Of a stretch of 16,419 nucleotides of DNA, positions 6,159 through 12,107 are shown in pieces. The stretch is from Minisyncoccota bacterium (lineage in GTDB: Bacteria > Patescibacteriota > Microgenomatia > UBA1400 > PJMF01). The translations under genes and the position numbers were made by a program. The stretch lies in the NCBI GenBank assembly GCA_012799795.1, contig JAAZKO010000030.1, forward strand, positions 1-16,419. Reading direction: 5' to 3'. Below the pieces are notes generated by a model that worked only from the letters and a program-made list of their open reading frames with translations, had not been told where the DNA came from and ran no database searches. Positions within the stretch are counted from its first letter, which is position 1. The number at the start of each line of letters is the position of its first letter.

Positions 6159-6545
6159 ATGAATAAAAATTTTTCTTTATTTCCAATAATTAAACCTGTG
6201 CAGGCACAAACTCAATCTTGGGCCATTATTAATCCTAACTGTGTTCAGGATGGAACAGCCACAATTCAAGGAATTGGCTGTGTGTTGGCTAATGTTTTAT
6301 CTGTTGTTTTAACTTTAATTGGCATTGCTGGTTTTGTGATGATTATTTATGCTGCTTTTATTATGCTACTTTCAGCAGGTCAAAGTCAGCAGGTTGAAAA
6401 ATCTCGAAAAACTATCACTTTTGCTATTATTGGAATAATTCTTGCTTTATCATCTTTTATCATCATCAATCTTCTTGCTAACTTTACTGGCATCGGCATC
6501 ATCAAATCCCTGTCAATACCGGGGTCAGGAAAAAACTGGTTTTAA
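6159..6545 (+). CDS. T4SS-type pilin-like protein with short leader, paralogue 8
   Basis: This is the last gene of the array, 128 residues. A short N-terminus (residues 1-16) ends in PVQA/QTQ, a plausible signal-peptidase site, but its hydrophobic core is weak. Helix 1 spans ~47-72, the loop SAGQSQQVEKSRKTI ~72-86 and helix 2 ~87-112. Two cysteines (28 and 41) lie in the exported part and could form a disulphide. The loop is further from the consensus than those of paralogues 5-7. It has its own promoter with the -10 box 10 nt before the ATG and no Shine-Dalgarno site. It converges on uppS with a 17-nt gap and no obvious terminator. Confidence 0.8.
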   Translation: MNKNFSLFPIIKPVQAQTQSWAIINPNCVQDGTATIQGIGCVLANVLSVVLTLIGIAGFVMIIYAAFIMLLSAGQSQQVEKSRKTITFAIIGIILALSSFIIINLLANFTGIGIIKSLSIPGSGKNWF

Positions 6546-6562
6546 TTTAAAGAAACTTGTTT

Positions 6563-7273
6563 TTATTGGCCAAATCGTCTTTGTCGATTAGCAAATTCTT
6601 CTAGTGCTTTGGCAAACTCTTTTTCGTTAAAATCTGGCATCAGTGTCGGACAAAAATATAACTCACTATAGACTCCTTGCCAAGGCAAATAACCAGATAA
6701 ACGCTGTTCCCCCCCCGGTCTAATGATTAGATCTGGGTCGGGCAAATTAAGTTCTTGTTTTGTATCAAGATATTTTTCAAAAATTTCTGGAGTAATTTTT
6801 TTATTTTTTAGATCTTCTTCTTTGCTAATTAAGCGATTTACAGCTCTAGTTAATTCATCACGGCCACCATAATTAAGCGCAAACGTCACAATTAATTTCT
6901 TATTGCTAGTCGTTTCTTTTTTCCAATGTTCTACACCATTTCTGATGTCTTGAGGAAAAAGACTTAAGTCGCCAATGCTGTGAACTCTTACTCCTTTGTT
7001 ATGTAAACGCTTAGCTGCTGTTGAAAAAGTTTCCCGGAACAAGTTCATAATTCCCTCAACTTCTTCTTGATCGCGATGCCAGTTCTCGGTACTAAAAACC
7101 CATAGGGTTAAATATTTAATGCCAAGTTTAATTGCATAGTCTGCCAAACGCTCAATGATCTCTTCAGCTGTTTTGCGATGTCCTTTTATGATTGACAGAC
7201 CTTGTTTTCTCGCCCAACGGCGATTGCCATCCATAATAATTGCTACGTGTTTGGGAATTTTTTCTGTTTTCAT
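6563..7273 (-). CDS. uppS: Isoprenyl transferase (undecaprenyl diphosphate synthase)
   Basis: This cis-prenyltransferase extends farnesyl (or shorter) diphosphate with isopentenyl diphosphate to make the long polyprenyl carrier used in cell-wall and polysaccharide synthesis. At 236 residues it has the family's usual length. The catalytic motif AIIMDGNRRWA holds Asp15. The diphosphate-binding C-terminal motif reads RPGGEQRLSGYLPWQ (from residue 185), where many homologues have R-T-S-G-E-x-R. The ATG at 7273 has a TATAAT 10 nt upstream, inside the gap behind the isomerase gene (29 nt), so it has its own promoter as well as possible read-through. A run of eight G (minus strand) encodes the Pro-Gly-Gly part of the motif. 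Enzyme assignment is firm; chain length cannot be read from the sequence. Confidence 0.95.
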   Translation of the reverse strand: MKTEKIPKHVAIIMDGNRRWARKQGLSIIKGHRKTAEEIIERLADYAIKLGIKYLTLWVFSTENWHRDQEEVEGIMNLFRETFSTAAKRLHNKGVRVHSIGDLSLFPQDIRNGVEHWKKETTSNKKLIVTFALNYGGRDELTRAVNRLISKEEDLKNKKITPEIFEKYLDTKQELNLPDPDLIIRPGGEQRLSGYLPWQGVYSELYFCPTLMPDFNEKEFAKALEEFANRQRRFGQ

Positions 7274-7282
7274 AAAAATCCA

Positions 7283-7288
7283 ATTATA
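7283..7288 (-). promoter_or_regulatory. -10 box of uppS
   Basis: A perfect TATAAT on the minus strand ends 10 nt before the uppS ATG, inside the 29-nt gap after the isomerase gene. No clear -35 box and no Shine-Dalgarno site are seen. A leaderless mRNA is predicted. Confidence 0.55.
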
Positions 7289-7302
7289 TTTTATCTACTA
7301 AA

Positions 7303-7914
7303 TTAGATGACTAAATTTTCTAAATACTGATTAATTGCTTGTGTGATCTGAACCTTACTAAGAAAAAGATTAAACCACGGGGCAAATTCCAAGCCTGTAA
7401 TTCGTTTTTTTTTGCTTAATATTGACCAATTTACCCAGCTCACTTCGCTCACCTCCAAAGGATTTATTTCAATTGATAAATTTTCCACTTGTTCCTTGTT
7501 TAAAAATAAAGCAAAAATATGATCTATTTCCCTTTCGCTATATTTTTGATTACAAGCTACATGGTAATTAATAATAGCAATTTCTTTAACTTCTTGACGA
7601 ACATTATTGCTTAAATTAATGCCCAGCTCTTCCCACAAACGTCTCCACAAACACTGCTGGTGACTCTCACCCATAGCTACATTGCCACAAACTGTATTGG
7701 CCCACTCACCCGCAGCCACATTTTTTTTATCACTGCGTTTTTGCATTAATAAATTAAACTTACCGGTTTTATCTTTTTTAAACAAAAATAAAGAAATTGC
7801 CTGATGAAGCAAAGCTTTTCCCAAGTGTGCTTCAAGCTTGCCAGCACTAGCGATAATCTCATCACGATCGTTGACTAAATTGACACGGTCGTAATTGGGT
7901 AAATCCTTTTGCAT
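7303..7914 (-). CDS. idi: Isopentenyl-diphosphate delta-isomerase, type I (NUDIX fold)
   Basis: This enzyme interconverts isopentenyl and dimethylallyl diphosphate, the two building units of isoprenoids. The frame opens at 8004, but the ATG at 7914 (203 residues) is preferred: the extra 30 residues have no counterpart in the family, and a -10 box lies just upstream of 7914. By comparison with the E. coli enzyme, the metal ligands His30 and His37, the catalytic Cys76 (TVCGN), Glu96 (EELG) and the Glu127/Glu129 pair (SEREID) are all present. The metal-ligand histidine two residues after the Cys is replaced by Asn78. The next gene, uppS, uses the product pathway. Type I IDI is a close relative of other NUDIX hydrolases, but the Cys and paired Glu favour IDI. 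Confidence 0.8.
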   Translation of the reverse strand: MQKDLPNYDRVNLVNDRDEIIASAGKLEAHLGKALLHQAISLFLFKKDKTGKFNLLMQKRSDKKNVAAGEWANTVCGNVAMGESHQQCLWRRLWEELGINLSNNVRQEVKEIAIINYHVACNQKYSEREIDHIFALFLNKEQVENLSIEINPLEVSEVSWVNWSILSKKKRITGLEFAPWFNLFLSKVQITQAINQYLENLVI

Positions 7915-7921
7915 CTTCCTT

Positions 7922-7927
7922 ATTTTA
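7922..7927 (-). promoter_or_regulatory. -10 box of idi
   Basis: TAAAAT on the minus strand ends 8 nt before the ATG at 7914, supporting that start over the upstream frame opening. A purine-rich AAGGAAG directly abuts the ATG, too close for a normal Shine-Dalgarno site. A leader of zero to a few nucleotides is predicted. Confidence 0.45.
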
Positions 7928-7985
7928 GCAGAGAACAATTGGAAAGTTATAAAAAAGTTATAAACTAGAGTCAGATTAGCTTCGA

Positions 7986-7994
7986 TGCTATAAT
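7986..7994 (+). promoter_or_regulatory. Extended -10 promoter of valS
   Basis: TGCTATAAT is a perfect extended -10, identical to that of pilin paralogue 8, and ends 10 nt before the valS ATG. Only a weak -35 (TAGAGT, 7966-7971) is seen, as is common with extended -10 promoters. No Shine-Dalgarno site is present, so leaderless translation is predicted. Confidence 0.65.
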
Positions 7995-8003
7995 CAAAAA
8001 TCA

Positions 8004-10241
8004 ATGAATAAACATTATCAAGCTAAAGAAAACGAAGAAAAAATTTATCAACTCTGGCAAGAGGCAAATGCTTTTAATCCCGATAGTAAAATTAATCAAA
8101 ACTTAAAAAATGATGATTTACCAAGTTTTTCTATCATAATGCCACCGCCAAATGCCAACGACCCTCTCCATTTGGGTCACGCTGCTTTTTTAGCCTTAGA
8201 AGACATTTTAATTCGACACGCTCGCATGAAGGGTCACGATACGCTTTGGCTTCCAGGAGCTGATCACGCCGGCATTGAAACTCAATTTGTTTTTGAAAAA
8301 AAACTAAAAAAAGAGGGCAAAAGTCGCTTTAATTTTGATCGACAAACTTTGTATCAAATGATTTGGGATTATGTGCAAGAAAATTCCAACATTGCCCTCG
8401 AGCAAATGAAAAAACTTGGTGCCAGCGCCGACTGGAGTCGCTATAAATTTACTCTTGACGAAGATATTACTGCTAGCGTTTTGGAAACTTTTTTAAAAAT
8501 GGATAAAGATCAATTGATTTATAGAGAAAATCGCCTGGTCAATTATTGTCCAAAATGTGGCACTGCCTTTAGCAACTTAGAAGTTGATCACCAAGAACAA
8601 ACAAGCGAACTTTATTATATTAAATATGGCCCATTTACTTTAGCCACCACTCGACCAGAAACTAAATTTGGTGACACTGGTTTAGCCGTACATCCAGACG
8701 ATAAACGCTACCAACAATATGTTGGTCAAGAAATTGAGGTCGAAGGTCTAAATGGCAATTTTAAACTCAAAGTAATTGCCGATGATTTTGTTGATCCTGA
8801 ATTTGGCACGGGGGTGGTAAAAATTACTCCTTACCATGATTTTAATGATTTCGCTGCCTGGCAAAGACACAAAAATGAACTGCCAGACCCTATTCAAGTA
8901 GTTGATTTTGAGGGACGCTTAACAAACGCAGCTGGAAAATATGCGGGCTTAAAAATAGTGAATGCAAGAAAAGAAATTGTAAAAGACTTGGAGGAGCGCG
9001 GACTACTGGTAAAAATTGACAAAAACTATCGCAATAACTTAGCTGTTTGCTATCGCTGTAACAATGCCATCGAACCTCTGCCTCTCCCTCAGTTTTATAT
9101 TAAGGTAAAAGGAATGACGAATGAGGTTTTAAAGTGTTTAGACAAAAAAGAATTTAAGGTTTATGGAGCTGGCTATGACAAGGTTCTAAAACATTGGTTG
9201 GAAAAATTAGAAGATTGGAATATTAGCAGACAAATTGTTTGGGGCATTCGCCTGCCAGTTTGGTATGAAGCTAAGAACAACCCAATGATTAAAGTCACTT
9301 TCTTAGATCAAGATGAGCAAAGAATTACCGGCAAGCTAGGAGAACTGTTGCAAAAACATCAGCTAGGAACAATTAAAAAAGGTTTACAAAGTTTAAGCGC
9401 CCCTATTGATGCTAAATACTTAATTAAAGTCGACAGTCCAGGTGAAAATTATATTCAGGAAACCGACACTTTTGATACCTGGTTTTCTTCTAGTCAGTGG
9501 CCAGTTCTTGCTTTGCAAAATAATAAAGAAGGAGATTTTGCTCGCTTCTACCCCACCACCATCATGGAAACAGCTTACGATATTTTAATGTTTTGGGTAA
9601 TGCGCATGTTGATGATGGGCTTATACAGTACCCAACAATTACCATTTAAGAGAGTTTATTTGCACGGCCTCATTAGAGACGGTAAAGGCCAAAAAATGAG
9701 CAAGAGTAAGGGCAATGTAGTCAATCCGCTAGAAGCCGGCGAAAAATACGGTATAGACGCGCTCAGAATGGCAATTGTGATTCGTTCTAGCGCGGGTTTA
9801 GATAAAAGCATCAATGAAGCTGATTTTAAGGCAATGCGCAATCTTAATAACAAGCTATGGAACGCCACTCGCTTTATTTTGTTACAGCGTGAAGAAAATT
9901 CGACAAAAACAAAGAAAAAACCAGCCAAATTTGATAAAAAATTCACTAAAAAACTTGAACAAATTCAATCTGCTGTTAGCCGAAATCTTGACCAACTACA
10001 ATTGGGTTTAGCTGCCGAAACTTTGCATAATGAATTTTGGCATTGGTTTTGTGATCAGTGCATTGAAGACTCGAAAAAAGGATTGATAAGTCAAGAAAAA
10101 ATATTTGAAGGTCTTATTACATTTCTTAAATTATTTCATCCGTTTATTCCTTTTGTCACTGAAAGTATTTGGCAAATTCTCTATCAAGAAAAACTGGTAA
10201 ACGATCCAATACTAATGTGCAGTCCCTGGCCCAGATGTTAA
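8004..10241 (+). CDS. valS: Valine--tRNA ligase, short form
   Basis: ValRS charges tRNA-Val with valine and hydrolyses mischarged Thr-tRNA. In order: the class I HIGH motif as HLGH (56-59, in PPPNANDPLHLGHA), a CxxC zinc pair (182/185), the CP1 editing domain (~200-300; ATTRPETKFGD and GTGVVKITPYHD), a second CxxC (349/352), WGIRLPVW (~413-420), DTWFSSS and KMSKS (564-568). The anticodon-binding helices close the protein. At 745 residues it is well below the usual 860-950 because it stops right after the anticodon domain and lacks the C-terminal coiled-coil tRNA arm. The last 7 nt overlap the next gene. The promoter sits 10 nt before the ATG and is divergent from idi. Confidence 0.95.
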   Translation: MNKHYQAKENEEKIYQLWQEANAFNPDSKINQNLKNDDLPSFSIIMPPPNANDPLHLGHAAFLALEDILIRHARMKGHDTLWLPGADHAGIETQFVFEKKLKKEGKSRFNFDRQTLYQMIWDYVQENSNIALEQMKKLGASADWSRYKFTLDEDITASVLETFLKMDKDQLIYRENRLVNYCPKCGTAFSNLEVDHQEQTSELYYIKYGPFTLATTRPETKFGDTGLAVHPDDKRYQQYVGQEIEVEGLNGNFKLKVIADDFVDPEFGTGVVKITPYHDFNDFAAWQRHKNELPDPIQVVDFEGRLTNAAGKYAGLKIVNARKEIVKDLEERGLLVKIDKNYRNNLAVCYRCNNAIEPLPLPQFYIKVKGMTNEVLKCLDKKEFKVYGAGYDKVLKHWLEKLEDWNISRQIVWGIRLPVWYEAKNNPMIKVTFLDQDEQRITGKLGELLQKHQLGTIKKGLQSLSAPIDAKYLIKVDSPGENYIQETDTFDTWFSSSQWPVLALQNNKEGDFARFYPTTIMETAYDILMFWVMRMLMMGLYSTQQLPFKRVYLHGLIRDGKGQKMSKSKGNVVNPLEAGEKYGIDALRMAIVIRSSAGLDKSINEADFKAMRNLNNKLWNATRFILLQREENSTKTKKKPAKFDKKFTKKLEQIQSAVSRNLDQLQLGLAAETLHNEFWHWFCDQCIEDSKKGLISQEKIFEGLITFLKLFHPFIPFVTESIWQILYQEKLVNDPILMCSPWPRC

Positions 10242-10675
10242 ATAAAATAAATGATTTTTTATCACTCTTTTTTTTATTAATTAAACTTTTAGTCAGGCTT
10301 AGCTTATTTGGCGCTCAATATTTAATACTTAAAGTTAAAGAAAAAAAGGAGCTCAGCCCGCTCCTAATAACTGTTTTTTTTATAATTTGTTTGATTAACT
10401 GGCAACTCTGGCAAAAACGTAAAAATCCAAAGCTTGAAATAAAGGCCGCTTTTAGTCAAAACCCAGGAGAAATATTACTCTCTTTAGAAAAAGAGGAGTT
10501 AGAAGAATTAAAAGAATTTTATCTATCACTAGAATTAAAACAAAAATATAGTCGTGATATTTTATTTAATTTGGGAAAAATACTTGAACTTGAGGACTCA
10601 GATCTGGCTAAAGAGAAATTTGAGCAGTCCTGGGAGCTCGATCCCAATTATTTGTGGCAAACGGGTAATTGGTAA
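10235..10675 (+). CDS. Small membrane-anchored protein, TPR-like, unknown function
   Basis: This 146-residue protein is not one I recognise. Its ATG overlaps the valS stop (ATGTTAA), so it is probably translated by re-initiation after valS. The N-terminal ~65 residues hold hydrophobic stretches (about 8-32 and 42-57) that suggest one or two membrane segments. The charged C-terminal part (~70-146) looks helical. It contains a repeat-like segment (LFNLGKILELEDSDLAKEKF followed by WELDPNY) that resembles a single TPR unit, so a soluble helical-repeat domain facing the cytoplasm is plausible. The frame is open further upstream to 10169 inside valS, but this start explains the coupling. It converges on the bL25 gene with an 8-nt gap. 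Confidence 0.65.
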   Translation: MLNKINDFLSLFFLLIKLLVRLSLFGAQYLILKVKEKKELSPLLITVFFIICLINWQLWQKRKNPKLEIKAAFSQNPGEILLSLEKEELEELKEFYLSLELKQKYSRDILFNLGKILELEDSDLAKEKFEQSWELDPNYLWQTGNW

Positions 10676-10683
10676 AAGAAAAA

Positions 10684-11412
10684 CTAAGCTTTTTCTTCTG
10701 TACCTTGTTCTTGCTTTTCTCCAGAAGACTTATCAGCGCTCGCTTGCTCGGCTCCATCTTCTCGGGTTCCCTCGGTTTTTTCAGCCTCCTCTTCCTTACC
10801 AACTAATTCTGGCTCAAGCAATTCTTCACTAACTTCCACAACCTCCTCCTCTTCTTGAGCTTGAACTGAAACTAGAACTCTTTCGCTTGGGTCTTCATCT
10901 TCGGGCAAAACTAATTGGACTTTTTCTTTGTCAAAATCCAGATTTGCTAGGGTAAAAGCATCGCCAATAGCTTTAAGTTGGCTCACATCAAAAACAAATT
11001 TTTCAGGTAAATCAGCTGGTAAAGCCTCAACCTCAACCTCGTCCTGAACAGTGATTAAAACTGCCTCTGGAACATCAAATTCCCCAACAATCTCAACTGG
11101 CACGTTGGCAGTAATTTTCTCTTTCAAATTAACTCCTCGAAAAACCACGTGCTCAAAACTAGTTCCCAAATAATTCATGTCAACTTGATCAATTAAGGCT
11201 GGAATAGCTTTTGTTTCTCCTTCAATATCTAAATAAATTAATCCGGTTTCTCCGGCCTCTTTATAAAGTTTGGCAAAATTAATAGGACTGATTTCTAGAG
11301 CTATTGAATCTTTTTTAGGAATATATACGTTGGCTGGCAAAACACCTTGACGACGCAATTGTTTAGCTTTTTTCTCTGAGCGTTTTACTACTTTAAAAAT
11401 CGTTTTTGTCAT
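10684..11412 (-). CDS. rplY: Large ribosomal subunit protein bL25 (Ctc/TL5 type)
   Basis: bL25 binds 5S rRNA in the large ribosomal subunit. This is the long CTC/TL5 form: an N-terminal 5S-binding domain (residues ~1-92, with the start KRSEKKAKQLRRQGVLPANVY) and a C-terminal beta domain (~95-185, with LPADLPEKFVFDVSQLKAIGD). From ~188 to 242 there is a very acidic, low-complexity tail rich in Glu, Ser and Gly. The tail is longer than in most homologues and is probably disordered. The gene appears single, with a likely promoter at 11471 and a leader of ~50 nt carrying a weak AGGA. It ends in TAG and converges on the small membrane-protein gene with an 8-nt gap. Confidence 0.9.
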   Translation of the reverse strand: MTKTIFKVVKRSEKKAKQLRRQGVLPANVYIPKKDSIALEISPINFAKLYKEAGETGLIYLDIEGETKAIPALIDQVDMNYLGTSFEHVVFRGVNLKEKITANVPVEIVGEFDVPEAVLITVQDEVEVEALPADLPEKFVFDVSQLKAIGDAFTLANLDFDKEKVQLVLPEDEDPSERVLVSVQAQEEEEVVEVSEELLEPELVGKEEEAEKTEGTREDGAEQASADKSSGEKQEQGTEEKA

Positions 11413-11470
11413 AAATAAAATTCCTATCTTTTTTCGAGAACTTTTCTTGCAAAATTCGAAACGGTTATCT

Positions 11471-11479
11471 ATTTTACCA
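11471..11479 (-). promoter_or_regulatory. Extended -10 promoter of the bL25 gene
   Basis: The minus strand reads TGGTAAAAT, an extended -10 of five consensus bases, about 59 nt before the ATG at 11412. The leader of ~50 nt holds a weak AGGA 11 nt before the ATG. No clear -35 box is seen. The rest of the 214-nt gap between 11413 and 11626 shows only AT-rich sequence and the terminator at its right end. Confidence 0.4.
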
Positions 11480-11602
11480 CAAAGCTAAATAAATCTCTAA
11501 AAAGATTTTTAAGCAAAAAAAAGACGAAAGAAAGCAATCAATAAGAATTATTAAAGAAGAAGAAAAATGCTAAAAAAGATTAATAATTCAAGCCATTCGT
11601 TG

Positions 11603-11635
11603 AAAAAGCCTCTTTTGCACGTGAAACTAAAAGGC
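11603..11635 (-). terminator. Probable terminator of the DUF4012 operon
   Basis: On the minus strand, GCC-TTTT (11635-11629) can pair with AAAA-GA-GGC (11616-11608) with a 2-nt bulge around a ~12-nt loop, followed by TTTTT (11607-11603). The stem overlaps the TAG stop at 11627-11629. This supports 11627 as the original end of the DUF4012 gene. Confidence 0.5.
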
Positions 11636-12032
11636 AACTGCAAATAAAAAATTATCTAGGTTCTTATTACTGAATTCAATTACTTTATTCTCGTAACTAG
11701 CTTGAGGAGCAATTAAATTTGCTTGAAATATTTCAGCAAACAAAACCTTATATTTTGTTTCTTTATCAAAAATTCCTGCCTGTTTCTGGTCAAGAAAAAC
11801 ATAAGAAAATGGAGCCCTTAATTCGTGTGGGACTAGATATACCAACTCCAAAGTAACGCTAGAAAGCACTGGCACGGTGAATCTGTAAGCTAAAACTCGT
11901 TTCCCCGCTTCTTCAAACCAACGATAGGCACTTTGATCAACTTTATTGTCGTCTAAAGTAATTTTTTCTAAATAAGCCGTCTTAGGTAAATAAAATTTTA
12001 GATATGTTTGATAGTTGCCCTCCGGCCAAAAG
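11627..12032 (-). pseudogene. Detached 3' part of the DUF4012 gene
   Basis: This stretch holds the missing C-terminus of the DUF4012 protein, in one clean frame but without a start codon of its own. Read on the minus strand it continues LKFYLP with KTAYLEKITLDDNK and runs 118 residues to TAG at 11627, followed by a terminator. The GTG at 11875 could in principle start an 82-residue fragment, but nothing supports this. The sequence TYLKFYLPKTAYL followed by a beta-rich segment resembles the C-terminal end of DUF4012 proteins. No further stop or frameshift is present, so the break is recent or is an assembly artefact. Confidence 0.8.
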
Positions 12033-12107
12033 TATCTAAAATTTTATTTACCTAAGACGGCAAATAAAATTTTAGATATGTTTGATAGTTGCCCTCCGGC
12101 CAAAAGT
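11976..12107. repeat. Fold-back insertion: nested direct and inverted repeats in the DUF4012 gene
   Basis: Three relations are visible. A 29-nt arm at 11976-12004 is the exact reverse complement of 12033-12061, with a 28-nt spacer. A 17-nt arm at 12033-12049 is the exact reverse complement of 12062-12078, with a 12-nt spacer. A 46-nt segment at 11988-12033 is repeated directly at 12062-12107. On the minus strand the order is: unit, part of arm, inverted arm, unit again, full arm. Deleting one 74-nt period restores the reading frame. This is the pattern expected from double template switching or from a chimeric read or assembly join. Confidence 0.95.

Noticed and set aside
7915..8004. Longer start of idi beginning at 8004
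   Set aside because: The 30 extra residues have no family counterpart and would run through the idi and valS promoters; a -10 box precedes the ATG at 7914.
9656..9946. Open frames inside valS on both strands (also 9814-10011 +)
   Set aside because: They lie within an intact, highly conserved synthetase frame and show no family features.
11976..12107. Mobile-element ends or an attachment site
   Set aside because: All bases of the repeats derive from the local coding sequence; there is no foreign sequence, transposase or target-site duplication.
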